Notes: a model not told the origin generated them from the letters alone. Numbered from the stretch's first letter, positions 20,222-27,562 are shown. The stretch is 27,562 nt of DNA from Scatosoma sp045632625 (GCA_045632625.1 JAZQWZ010000138.1:1-27562); one strand, 5' to 3'. Program-made: numbers and translations.

Positions 20222-21673
20222 ATGAAAAAAATTTATAAAAGAATATTAGCGTGCGCGCTTGGTTTAACGTTTGCGTTTGGCGCGGCGGCTTGCGGCGATG
20301 ATAAAGTTACCGCTTATGAAATTGCCGTACAAAACGGGTTTGTGGGTACGGAGCAGGAATGGCTTGCTTCGCTCCAAGGTATCAACGGACAAGATGGCAA
20401 GGATATGGACATTACCGACGTGTACGAAAAAGCTAAGGAAAACGGTTTTGAAGGCACGTTGCTGGAATTTATGGAGCAATATTTCAACGTGGACCTGCGT
20501 GAAGACAATGACACGAAGATGATTGCGAGTAATATCTGTTCTACCGTTAGCATTTATTCCGCGTTTAGAACGACGCGTACGGTTACCTCAAACACGGGGC
20601 TCATTCCAACGGCGAAACAAGAAACGATTGTTTCGGCTTCGGCAGGCAGCGGTGTTATCATTCAGCTGGATAAACAAAAGGGCGATGCGTTGATTGTCAC
20701 CAACTACCACGTAATTTACGATCCCGATTCGGATACGCCTACGGGCATTTCCGATTGTATCTATTTATACCCTTACGGTGCGTTTAACGGCTTTACAGCG
20801 GGCGCGGACGCGACGAAAGGAAATATACTTGGCGACGTCAATGGCGACGGTGTAGCGGATGCAAAGGACCAAGGCGACCATGACGGCGACGGTATTAAAG
20901 CAACGTTTGTCGGCGGGGCAATGGCGTACGACGTAGCACTGCTCCGCGTTTCGGGCAGTGAATATTTGAAAACAAGTCTTGCGCAAAGCGCAAATATCGG
21001 CAGTTCGGCAAACGTGTCGGTGGGCGAAAAGGTATTTGCAGTGGGTAACCCCAACGCGCAAGGCATTTCCGTTACCGGCGGTTTGATTTCCGTGGAGAGT
21101 GAATATATTACCATGTCGGCAATGGATAATTCCAATAATACCATGGAATTTCGAGTAATGCGTACGGATGCGGCGATCAACTCGGGCAATTCGGGCGGCG
21201 GCTTATACGACGTATCGGGTAGATTGATCGGTATTACCAACGCAAAAAACGTGGAGGAAAAAACGGACAACATTTGCTATGCTTTACCGATAGACCAAGT
21301 GATGGGGTTGGTGGAAAACTTGCTTGCTAACGGCGGGGTATTCCGTAGAGCAATGCTCGGCATTATGACGAGAACGTATGGTTCTTCGGCAGAGGTTAAT
21401 GAAAACGGTAAATTGATTTATACGGAAAAATCCCGTGTAGAAACGATAAACAACGGCGCGGCGGCAGCAGGGAAGTTGCAAATCAATGATGAAATCAAAG
21501 CGGTAACGGTACGCGGCGTAACCACGAATATCAGCCGTATGTATATGATCGGCGAAGCGTTGTTTGCCGTACGCAAGGGCGATGTTGTAACGCTCAAAGT
21601 GTTGCGTGGCGGTCAGGAAATCGACGTGCAAATTGCGTTTGATAAAGACGAATATTTCACGATTTATAATTAA
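20222..21673 (+). CDS. HtrA/DegP-like serine protease lipoprotein with Ca-loop-like insert, 483 aa
   Basis: The signal peptide ends in the lipobox GAAAC (Cys24), so the enzyme is tethered outside the membrane. Residues 31-90 hold two copies of a motif like VQNGFVGTEQEWLASL / KENGFEGTLLEFMEQY, found in clostridial surface proteins. The trypsin-like domain has the triad H163 (VTNYHVI), D237 (AYDVALLRV) and S324 (NSGNSGGGLYD). Between His and Asp (about 205-224) is an insert GDVNGDGVADAKDQGDHDGD with EF-hand/dockerin-like DxNxDG spacing, suggesting calcium binding. A PDZ-like domain closes the protein (about 365-475). AAGGGGG precedes ATG 20222. A MITE-like element begins 3 nt after the stop. 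Confidence 0.88.
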   Translation: MKKIYKRILACALGLTFAFGAAACGDDKVTAYEIAVQNGFVGTEQEWLASLQGINGQDGKDMDITDVYEKAKENGFEGTLLEFMEQYFNVDLREDNDTKMIASNICSTVSIYSAFRTTRTVTSNTGLIPTAKQETIVSASAGSGVIIQLDKQKGDALIVTNYHVIYDPDSDTPTGISDCIYLYPYGAFNGFTAGADATKGNILGDVNGDGVADAKDQGDHDGDGIKATFVGGAMAYDVALLRVSGSEYLKTSLAQSANIGSSANVSVGEKVFAVGNPNAQGISVTGGLISVESEYITMSAMDNSNNTMEFRVMRTDAAINSGNSGGGLYDVSGRLIGITNAKNVEEKTDNICYALPIDQVMGLVENLLANGGVFRRAMLGIMTRTYGSSAEVNENGKLIYTEKSRVETINNGAAAAGKLQINDEIKAVTVRGVTTNISRMYMIGEALFAVRKGDVVTLKVLRGGQEIDVQIAFDKDEYFTIYN

Positions 21674-21676
21674 AAA
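21669..21676 (+). repeat. Left 8-bp target-site duplication
   Basis: ATTAAAAA, identical to 21860-21867, flanks the 183-bp element. It overlaps the protease stop codon. Confidence 0.65.
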
Positions 21677-21859
21677 GGCTCTGTCACGCCACCTGGTTGA
21701 TTTTTGACGGAAAACTACTACGAAATACTGCGTGTATTTGTTCGGTTACAGACCGCTGGGGGTATGCGCCCTCACAAAACACTTGTCTTACTTGTATTTT
21801 TCTCGTCAACTCGCTGAAATACATTTCAGCTAAAATCAACCATTTTCTGTGACAGAACC
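21677..21859. mobile_element. MITE-like non-coding element, 183 bp
   Basis: Ends are inverted repeats: GGCTCTGTCAC (21677-21687) and GTGACAGAACC (21849-21859), one mismatch. After a 6-bp mismatch the match resumes with TGGTTGATTTT (21694-21704) and AAAATCAACCA (21832-21842). An internal palindrome GCTGAAAT-AC-ATTTCAGC lies at 21813-21830. Exact 8-bp direct repeats ATTAAAAA flank it. There is no plausible ORF inside. This is the anatomy of a miniature inverted-repeat element moved by a transposase elsewhere. It is inserted between the protease stop and its terminator. Confidence 0.72.
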
Positions 21860-21867
21860 ATTAAAAA
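21860..21867 (+). repeat. Right 8-bp target-site duplication
   Basis: ATTAAAAA, the partner of 21669-21676. The A/T-rich sequence makes chance agreement possible, but the exact fit to both inverted-repeat ends argues against it. Confidence 0.65.
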
Positions 21868-21882
21868 TAGCACGAAAGTGTA

Positions 21883-21912
21883 CGCACGGAGTTTACTCCG
21901 TGCGTTTTTTTT
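21883..21912 (+). terminator. Terminator of the protease gene
   Basis: Perfect 9-bp stem CGCACGGAG / CTCCGTGCG (21883-21891, 21896-21904) with TTTA loop and eight T. Now separated from the protease stop by the MITE-like element. Confidence 0.92.
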
Positions 21913-21920
21913 GTATTCGC

Positions 21921-21949
21921 TTGACATTGTGACTATTTTGTGATATACT
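21921..21949 (+). promoter_or_regulatory. Promoter of the FtsK-like gene and mutY
   Basis: TTGACA (21921-21926), 17-bp spacer, TATACT (21944-21949). Confidence 0.82.
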
Positions 21950-22009
21950 GATAAATGGGCTAATATACAAATAAGAGCGTTTACGTATCGGTAAATGAAA
22001 GGAGTAGCT

Positions 22010-22756
22010 ATGCGCGAAGAAGAATTTATTGCGCTCACACTGGAAAAAGCAACGACAGAAGAAGCGCTTGCGCAGTTGCGTAAGGGAGTTCCCCTTGGCT
22101 TGGACGCCGTGGGGGATTTGGCGTTGTCGCAAACGCGTGAACATACGTATACTTGCGAGCATACTTGTGTTACGGGTTCGCGCCGCAGTGTGTTTATCCG
22201 CCGTTTGCTTTGCCTGCTGTCCTGTTTATACGACGCGTCTGCTGCGAACGTTTTGGTGCTTTCTCCGCGCGCAGAATACGGCGAGCTTTTGCGTTTGCAC
22301 GGTGCGGATATTACGGTGCCGTACGTGCGCAGTAAAGAAGATTTACAGCCATGCAAGGCGTGCTTAAAAGAATTGCTTTCGCAATACGCAAGCGGTGGCA
22401 CGTATCCTAAGCTTTTCTTGGTGCTTGACGCTTTGGAAGAATTGCCTGCCTGCAACGACGGCGGCATTTTGGAAGAATACCGTGCTATTTTGGAAATGGT
22501 GGCGCGTGAAAAGAACGTGCACGTAATTAGCGGCGTCGATTTGATGAAGAGTATATTCAGCGGTAACCCCGGTGTGTTTGTCGGCGTGGGTAACTGCTTA
22601 GTAACGACGCGTGAAGAAGATAGGGCGGACGTAACGTACGTCAAGGACGATATGTCGCTGTCCGTACCTGTTGCCATTAGCTATCCCGACGCACCTTCCT
22701 TAACGGAAACGATTATTTACTTAAACGCAAGAAAAGCGGAAAACGCAAACGAATAA
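22010..22756 (+). CDS. FtsK/SpoIIIE-like protein with degenerate Walker motifs (predicted pseudo-ATPase), 248 aa
   Basis: I read this as an FtsK/SpoIIIE motor-type RecA fold that lost ATP binding. Blocks align in order with FtsK: VPLGLDAVGDLAL (for IPLGxDxxGxPV), HTCVTGSRRSVFIRRLL (for the Walker A block ATGSGKS; G and K both replaced by Arg), NVLVLSPRAEYGELLRLHG ADITVPYVRSKEDL (for the IDPK...EL...IPHL...VVTD block), and KLFLVLDALEELPA (Walker B region, LDA in place of DE), then AREKNVHVISGVDLM (for ARAxGxHLxxATQRP). No FtsK membrane or gamma domain is present. ATG 22010 follows GGAG. It lies 20 nt upstream of mutY on one transcript. The fold call rests on reading alone. Confidence 0.55.
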   Translation: MREEEFIALTLEKATTEEALAQLRKGVPLGLDAVGDLALSQTREHTYTCEHTCVTGSRRSVFIRRLLCLLSCLYDASAANVLVLSPRAEYGELLRLHGADITVPYVRSKEDLQPCKACLKELLSQYASGGTYPKLFLVLDALEELPACNDGGILEEYRAILEMVAREKNVHVISGVDLMKSIFSGNPGVFVGVGNCLVTTREEDRADVTYVKDDMSLSVPVAISYPDAPSLTETIIYLNARKAENANE

Positions 22757-22776
22757 ATATTTTTTCGTTCCTACAT

Positions 22777-23820
22777 ATGCAGAACCAAGAACAAGATATA
22801 TTTCAACGCATACCTACCCCCTTGCTTTCGTGGTATCAAGCCAACAAACGCGATTTGCCTTGGCGAAACGAGCCTACGCCGTATCACGTTTGGGTGTCGG
22901 AAATTATGCTTCAACAAACGCGCGTGGAAGCGGTAAAAGAATACTATACGCGCTTTATAAACGCTTTACCGACCGTGCAGGCGCTTGCTACTTGCGAGGA
23001 AGAAAAGCTGTTAAAGCTTTGGGAAGGGTTAGGGTATTACAACCGCGTGCGCAATATGCAAAAGGCGGCGCGAGCGATTATAACGGAATACGGCGGGGTG
23101 TTTCCTGCAAATCCAACACTTTTGCAAACGCTGTCGGGGATAGGCAGCTATACGGCTGGGGCGATTGCTTCGATTGCGTTTGGTTTGCCCGTTGCGGCGG
23201 TAGACGGAAACGTCTTTCGCGTGGCGACACGTTTAACGGAAAATAGCACGGATATTTCTTCGTTGGCGTATAGAAAGTATTTGGAAAACGCGCTCAGCGC
23301 GGTATATCCTAAAACCAAGGAAGATTGTTCGCATTTTACGCAAAGCTTGTTTGAGCTGGGGGCTCTCGTTTGTAAACCGAAAAATCCCGATTGTGTAAAT
23401 TGTCCGCTAAAAAATATTTGCCTTGCAAACCAACACGGCACGCAAAGAAATTTCCCTGTGTTACCGCTTAAAAAAGCTAAGCGCGAAGAAAACGTATACG
23501 TATTTTTATTGCAAACACCGCAAGGGTTTTGTATACGCAGGCGAGAAAACGGCGTACTCAAAGGTATGAACGAGTTTCCTTCGTTTGTGTTCGATAGTGA
23601 AAATGCGGAGCAGGTATTAAACGGATGGGGCGTGTATGCGTTTACGGAAATGAAACGCAAAAATTTCACGCATATTTTCACGCATATCAAATGGAATATT
23701 ACTTGCGTATGGGTACAAACGGACGACGCACCGTTTGATGCGTATACGCTGGATGAAATAAACGAAAGTATATCCTTGCCAACGGCTTTTAAACAATGCT
23801 TGTCTACGTTTAAGGCATAA
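22777..23820 (+). CDS. mutY: A/G-specific adenine glycosylase MutY
   Basis: 347 aa. Removes adenine mispaired with 8-oxoguanine. N-terminal HhH-GPD domain: E42 in SEIMLQQTR (catalytic acid), helix-hairpin-helix LSGIGSYTAG (119-128), D143 in AVDGNVFR (catalytic Asp); the 4Fe-4S cluster ligands are C199-x6-C206-x2-C209-x5-C215. The C-terminal NUDIX-like domain (about 235-347) recognises 8-oxoG. No good SD is seen before ATG 22777, so translation may depend on the upstream gene 20 nt away. Confidence 0.95.
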   Translation: MQNQEQDIFQRIPTPLLSWYQANKRDLPWRNEPTPYHVWVSEIMLQQTRVEAVKEYYTRFINALPTVQALATCEEEKLLKLWEGLGYYNRVRNMQKAARAIITEYGGVFPANPTLLQTLSGIGSYTAGAIASIAFGLPVAAVDGNVFRVATRLTENSTDISSLAYRKYLENALSAVYPKTKEDCSHFTQSLFELGALVCKPKNPDCVNCPLKNICLANQHGTQRNFPVLPLKKAKREENVYVFLLQTPQGFCIRRRENGVLKGMNEFPSFVFDSENAEQVLNGWGVYAFTEMKRKNFTHIFTHIKWNITCVWVQTDDAPFDAYTLDEINESISLPTAFKQCLSTFKA

Positions 23821-23859
23821 TAAAGGTAATTGCGGTATATTAAAAAGGAGAAAAAAATT

Positions 23860-24477
23860 ATGAAAGTTTTACTTGTAAACGGCAGTATGCACGAAAACGG
23901 TTGCACGTACACCGCGCTTGCGGAAGTAGCAAAGGCGTTAAACGATAACGGTATCGAAACGGAAATTTTCCAACTTTCCGGTAAAAAGCTTTCCGGCTGC
24001 AAAGGCTGCTGGGCTTGCAAAAAAGTGGGCAAATGCGTGTTTGACGATTGCGTGAACGAATTTGTCGAAAAGGCGGCTTCCTGCGATGGGTTTGTATTCG
24101 GTTCGCCCGTATATTACGCGTCGGCGGCAGGCGCGCTTGTGTCCTTTATGGATAAAGTGTTTTACAGCGGCGGCAAAAAGCTTGCATTTAAGCCTGCGGC
24201 GGCGGTAGTTAGTTGCAGACGCGCCGGTGCAAGCACGACGTTTGACGTAATCAACAAATATTTCACCATCAATCAAATGCCTATCGTTTCGTCTAATTAC
24301 TGGAACGAAGTACATGGCAACAAGGCAGAAGAAGTGTTGCAGGACGAAGAAGGTTTGCAAACGATGCGCGTGTTAGGCAACAATATGGCATGGCTTTTAC
24401 AATGCATTCAACTTGGCAAAGAACAAGGGGTTGCGCCGAAAACCGAGAAGAAAATTTGGACGAATTTCGTTCGTTAA
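23860..24477 (+). CDS. Flavodoxin-fold iron-sulfur flavoprotein / NADPH-dependent FMN reductase-like, 205 aa
   Basis: Flavodoxin-like fold: KVLLVNGSMHENGCTYTAL binds the FMN phosphate, and DGFVFGSPVYYASAAGALVS contacts the isoalloxazine ring. Cysteines C47-x2-C50-x2-C53-x5-C59 (SGCKGCWACKKVGKC) match the compact 4Fe-4S motif of Isf-type flavoproteins, so it probably carries both FMN and a cluster and acts as a cytoplasmic electron carrier or small-molecule reductase. AAGGAG precedes ATG 23860; the in-frame extension upstream lacks a site. Physiological partner unknown. Confidence 0.85.
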   Translation: MKVLLVNGSMHENGCTYTALAEVAKALNDNGIETEIFQLSGKKLSGCKGCWACKKVGKCVFDDCVNEFVEKAASCDGFVFGSPVYYASAAGALVSFMDKVFYSGGKKLAFKPAAAVVSCRRAGASTTFDVINKYFTINQMPIVSSNYWNEVHGNKAEEVLQDEEGLQTMRVLGNNMAWLLQCIQLGKEQGVAPKTEKKIWTNFVR

Positions 24478-24504
24478 AATATAGGGAAATTATAGTGTAA
24501 TACT

Positions 24505-25725
24505 ATGGGGAAAACAAAGAAACAAAAAAAATGGATACGGTTACGCCATAAAATCATCACCTTTCTTGCACGTGGTTTGGTAGGAACGTTTACAAAAATC
24601 AAATACGGCTTAACGGTGGAAAAGTTTGCCGCGCAGGGAAAACGGCAGTACGTTGTATTGTTCAATCACCAAACGGCGTTTGACCAGTTTATTGTAGGTA
24701 TGGCGTTTAAAGGCCCCATTTATTACGTGGCGTCGGAAGATATATTTTCTAACGGAATTTCGTCCGCGTTGATAAAATACGCCGTTGCGCCCATTCCCAT
24801 TCGCAAACAAGCTACCGACCCGCGTGCGGTTATCAATATTATGCGCGTAGCTAAGGAAGGCGGTACGATTGCGCTCTCCCCCGAAGGTAACCGTACGTTT
24901 AGCGGTAAAACGGAGTACATAAACAAAGCGCTTATACCGCTTTTGAAAAAGTTGGATTTGCCCGTTGCGCTAATGCGTATCGAAGGGGGCTACGGCGTGC
25001 ATCCAAGATGGAGCGACGTGATTAGAAAGGGAAAAATGCATGCGCGCGTTTCGCGTGTGGTCGAGCCTGAAGAATATAAGCAAATGTCTGCGGACGAATT
25101 GTTTAGCGTTATCGAGAAAGAGCTTTACGTCAACGAAGCAAACGCGGAACATACGTATACGCACGATAAATTAGCGGAATATTTGGAACGCGCTATCTAC
25201 GTTTGTCCCGATTGCGGGTTATCCACCTTTGAAAGCCACGGCGATTTGATTACGTGTAAAAAGTGCGGGAAAACGGTACGTTATTTGCCTACTACGGAGC
25301 TTGAAGGGGTGGGATGCAAATTCCCGTTTGCGTTTGTCAACGACTGGTACGAATATCAGTGCAATTTTATCAATCATTTAGACGTAAATGCCTATAACCA
25401 AACACCCATGTACGAGGATACGGTACGTTTGACGGAGGTAATTCCTTTTAAAAACAAGGTACTGCTTGGCGAAAATACGCAGGTAAAACTGTACGGAAAC
25501 CGTATAGAGATGCAAGCGGAAAATGGGGAAGTGTTAACGTACCCGTTCGACAAAGTTTCCGCGGTAACAGTGCTTGGCAAAAATAAAGTGAACGTATATA
25601 TGGACAAACGCATCTACCAAATGAAGGGTAACGAACGCTTTAACGCTTTGCGTTACGTAAATACGTACTATCGATACAAAAATATACAAAGAGGAGACGC
25701 AAATGACAAATTTTTGGGACTTTAA
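24505..25725 (+). CDS. PlsC-type acyltransferase fused to zinc ribbon and PH-like domain, 406 aa
   Basis: Residues 45-205 are a lysophospholipid acyltransferase domain: NHQTAFD with the catalytic HX4D pair H55/D60, and SPEGNRTF with the EGNR acceptor-binding motif (127-130). It is followed by a helical linker, a zinc ribbon (C234-x2-C237, C251-x2-C254) and a C-terminal domain (about 300-395) of beta strands that resembles a bacterial PH/GRAM fold (VLLGENTQVKLYGNRIEMQA). Standard PlsC enzymes stop near residue 240, so this is an extended architecture. Likely role: acylating a lysophosphatidic acid-like acceptor at the membrane. No strong SD. The end overlaps the gltS start by 23 bp. Confidence 0.78.
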   Translation: MGKTKKQKKWIRLRHKIITFLARGLVGTFTKIKYGLTVEKFAAQGKRQYVVLFNHQTAFDQFIVGMAFKGPIYYVASEDIFSNGISSALIKYAVAPIPIRKQATDPRAVINIMRVAKEGGTIALSPEGNRTFSGKTEYINKALIPLLKKLDLPVALMRIEGGYGVHPRWSDVIRKGKMHARVSRVVEPEEYKQMSADELFSVIEKELYVNEANAEHTYTHDKLAEYLERAIYVCPDCGLSTFESHGDLITCKKCGKTVRYLPTTELEGVGCKFPFAFVNDWYEYQCNFINHLDVNAYNQTPMYEDTVRLTEVIPFKNKVLLGENTQVKLYGNRIEMQAENGEVLTYPFDKVSAVTVLGKNKVNVYMDKRIYQMKGNERFNALRYVNTYYRYKNIQRGDANDKFLGL

Positions 25726-27124
25726 CGTATGGGGCGGATTTTTCCTTGTTGCAACGTTGCTTGTCAGTTTACTTCTCGGAAATGCGCTCAAAAAGAATAT
25801 ACCTTTTTTACAGGAATCTTTAATTCCCACGTCGGTTATCGGCGGTTTGTTATTGTTGATTTTTTCCACGGCTGTAAACGTAATTACCGGAAAAGATTTC
25901 TTTAATATGGATATTTTCGGCGGTAACGGCTATGCCAACTTGGAAATTATCACCTATCACGCTTTGGCGCTCGGTTTTATCGCGTCGTCGTTTAAAGCGT
26001 CGGACAATAAAATGACCAAAGAACGCTCCGTGGAAATTTTTAATACGGGCGTTACCACCGTTTCTACTTACTTAATTCAAGCGATTTTCGGGCTTGGTAT
26101 CGGTTTGCTTGTAGCGCTTGTTTTAACGAATTTCCTGCCTGCGGCAGGCGTGTTGTTGCCTTTCGGTTACGGTCAAGGGACCGGGCAGGCACTTAACTAC
26201 GGTAACATTTACGAAACGGAATACGGTTTTGTCGGCGGTAAGAGTATGGGGCTTACCATTGCGGCGCTCGGCTTTTTATTTGCGGCGCTCGGCGGTGTTA
26301 TCCATTTGAATATTTTACGCCGTAAGGGTAAAATCAAAGTGGTTAAAAAGAGCGAAAATATGGGTATCGTGGAAACGGTGGAAGGCGAAAACGAAATTCC
26401 TATGCAAGACAGTATTGACAAAATGACGGTACAGCTTGCGCTTATTGCGGTCGCGTACGGGATTGCGTTTGCTATGATGTATTTGTTGGGGCTTTTATTG
26501 CCCGGTATGAAATCAACGATTTTCGGTTTCAACTTTTTGCTTGGCGTGCTTTCGACTATGCTTGTAAAGATGGCGATTAAGTTTTTGAAAAAGAAAAATA
26601 TCGTTAAAAAGACGTACGTAAACAATTTCCTAATGACGCGCGCAAGCAACCTTTTCTACGACGTAATGGTGGTTGCGGGCATTGCGGCTATCCGTTTGGA
26701 TTTGATTGAAAATTACTGGGGTGTTATTCTTATTCTCGGCGGGGTTGGTTTTGTTATCACGTACATATATAACCGTATCGTTGCGCACGCGTTGTTCCCT
26801 CATTATGAACAAGAGCAGTTCTTAGCAATGTATGGTATGTTGACGGGTACGGCAAGTACGGGTATCATTTTGCTTCGTGAAATTGACGGCGAGTTCAAAT
26901 CGCCCGTTTCGGATAACTTGGTATATCAAAACCTGCCTGCCATCGTGTTCGGTTTCCCGATGATGCTTTTGGCAACGCTTGCGGCAAGTAAGCCCATAGT
27001 AACGTTTATCATTTTGGTGGCGTTCTTCGCCGTTATGAACGTAATTTTGTTCCGTTCTAAAATTTTTAAACGCAAGAAAAAAGCTGAGCAAGCGCAAGAA
27101 CAATCTACGCAAACGGCCGCGTAA
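25703..27124 (+). CDS. gltS: Sodium/glutamate symporter family transporter (GltS-like), 473 aa
   Basis: Polytopic protein with about 11-12 membrane helices. It has the two-fold inverted architecture of GltS: a first re-entrant Gly-rich motif GVLLPFGYGQGTGQALNYG (about 150-168) and a second LTGTASTGIILLREIDGEF (about 380-400). The intervening cytoplasmic loop (about 210-240) is charged. GAGGAG precedes ATG 25703, within the end of the acyltransferase gene, so translation is coupled. The substrate is inferred from the family; the C-terminal tail is basic then Gln-rich. Confidence 0.75.
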   Translation: MTNFWDFNVWGGFFLVATLLVSLLLGNALKKNIPFLQESLIPTSVIGGLLLLIFSTAVNVITGKDFFNMDIFGGNGYANLEIITYHALALGFIASSFKASDNKMTKERSVEIFNTGVTTVSTYLIQAIFGLGIGLLVALVLTNFLPAAGVLLPFGYGQGTGQALNYGNIYETEYGFVGGKSMGLTIAALGFLFAALGGVIHLNILRRKGKIKVVKKSENMGIVETVEGENEIPMQDSIDKMTVQLALIAVAYGIAFAMMYLLGLLLPGMKSTIFGFNFLLGVLSTMLVKMAIKFLKKKNIVKKTYVNNFLMTRASNLFYDVMVVAGIAAIRLDLIENYWGVILILGGVGFVITYIYNRIVAHALFPHYEQEQFLAMYGMLTGTASTGIILLREIDGEFKSPVSDNLVYQNLPAIVFGFPMMLLATLAASKPIVTFIILVAFFAVMNVILFRSKIFKRKKKAEQAQEQSTQTAA

Positions 27125-27145
27125 TGAAAACGGTGTAAGGAAAAA

Positions 27146-27168
27146 CAAAAAACGGTAAAATCCGTTTT
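27146..27168 (+). terminator. Weak hairpin after gltS
   Basis: AAAACGG / CCGTTTT around TAAAAT, without a T run beyond four T. A weak terminator or just a spacer; it overlaps the region before the next SD. Confidence 0.35.
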
Positions 27169-27182
27169 AGGAGATAAGGAAA

Positions 27183-27562
27183 ATGAAGAAATTTTTTGTA
27201 GCTCTTTTATCGCTTTTAAGCGCCGCTTGTATGTTTACGGCATGCGATAAACTGAAAATCAATCTTGGCGGAAAGAATTCTTCCAGTTCTTCGTCGAGTT
27301 CTATCGTTACGCCTAACGACGGCTCGTCAAGCAGTAGCTCGTCAAGCTCGTCAAGTTCGTCAAGCTCGTCAAGTTCGTCAAGTTCGTCAAGTTCATCAAG
27401 CAGTAGCTCGTCAAGCTCTACGGGCGGCAACAGCGGTACGCAAACGGATGAAGCGAAAGCTGTTTTGGACGCGGCATACGCGCTTGCTACTGGTGAAAAG
27501 CTGGGGACGAAAACCTTAACGGGTAAGGTTACCGACATTGAAAAGACGGGTACGGATACTAA
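27183..27562 (+). CDS. Ser-linker lipoprotein, N-terminal part (truncated by window end)
   Basis: ATG 27183 behind AGGAG opens a frame that stays open to the last base. MKKFFVALLSLLSAACMFTAC is a lipoprotein signal with lipobox FTAC (Cys21). Two serine tracts follow, 8 residues and, at 27324-27419, 32 consecutive serines. Beyond GGNSGTQTDE the sequence DEAKAVLDAAYALATGEKLG TKTLTGKVTDIE starts what resembles the OB-fold-like domain common in clostridial lipoproteins (TLTGxVT). Function unknown; the serine tract is a spacer reaching from the membrane. Confidence 0.8.
   Translation, partial: MKKFFVALLSLLSAACMFTACDKLKINLGGKNSSSSSSSSIVTPNDGSSSSSSSSSSSSSSSSSSSSSSSSSSSSSSSSTGGNSGTQTDEAKAVLDAAYALATGEKLGTKTLTGKVTDIEKTGTDT
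27324..27419 (+). repeat. Serine-codon minisatellite (9-bp unit TCGTCAAGY)
   Basis: 32 Ser codons in a row built from repeats of TCG-TCA-AGC/AGT, with AGCAGTAGC interruptions at both ends. Copy-number change in 9-bp steps would keep the frame and alter only linker length. Confidence 0.85.

Noticed and set aside
21826..22677. A 283-codon open frame on the minus strand
   Set aside because: It is antisense to the FtsK-like gene and runs through its terminator and the MITE-like element. Serine/threonine-rich shadow composition; no promoter or SD.
23148..24032. A 294-codon open frame on the minus strand
   Set aside because: Antisense to mutY and the flavoprotein, spanning the boundary between both genes.
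27324..27419. Short direct repeats that might suggest a CRISPR-like array
   Set aside because: The unit is 9 bp without spacers and encodes serine in frame inside a lipoprotein gene.

Overview
The window looks like a chromosomal segment of an uncultured Clostridia-type Firmicute. The evidence is the gene orders rpmG-secE-nusG-rplK-rplA, pyrH-frr-uppS-cdsA-dxr-rseP and ylxM-ffh-rpsP-khpA-rimM, strong SD sequences (AAGGAGG type), TTGACA/TATAAT promoters with 17-bp spacers, a Firmicute-type L10 leader, a ThiT-type thiamine transporter under a TPP riboswitch, and several lipoproteins including one with a polyserine linker. A Christensenellales/Borkfalkia-like gut lineage is my guess only; nothing here fixes the taxon.

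Layout. 1-1190 is accessory: the 3' end of a small gene, an Xre repressor on the minus strand facing an operator-loaded promoter, a probably broken small gene, an intact 54-aa paralogue of the gene cut off at the window start, and a 62-aa protein with its own promoter and inverted repeat. 1237-4443 holds a membrane-anchored InlB/BspA-type LRR protein, a polytopic membrane protein and a class I/II aminotransferase. 4495-8036 is the translation and transcription block (L33, SecE, NusG, L11, L1; then the L10 leader, L10 and L7/L12). rpoB does not follow rplL. A second Xre module controlling a zinc-ribbon membrane protein stands there instead (8078-8884), followed by a cyclophilin-like lipoprotein.

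10064-15572 is one long operon from UMP kinase and ribosome recycling factor into isoprenoid and phospholipid synthesis and site-2 protease. Its terminator carries the -35 box of the ylxM-ffh-rpsP-khpA promoter. rimM follows, but trmD/rplS do not: a convergent TPP-riboswitch-controlled thiT occupies that place. Then come a YfbR-type nucleotidase, a trypsin-like (HtrA) lipoprotein protease, a 183-bp MITE-like element with an 8-bp target duplication inserted at the protease stop codon, an FtsK-like protein that has lost its Walker motifs, MutY, an iron-sulfur flavoprotein, a PlsC-zinc ribbon-PH-like fusion, GltS, and a truncated Ser-rich lipoprotein at the right edge.

Most notable points: (1) two Xre loci with different operator sequences but the same promoter geometry (an operator filling the 17-bp spacer and a neighbouring operator centred exactly 29 bp away); (2) the degenerate FtsK-like pseudo-ATPase beside mutY; (3) the MITE-like insertion; (4) promoter -35 boxes embedded in hairpin arms.
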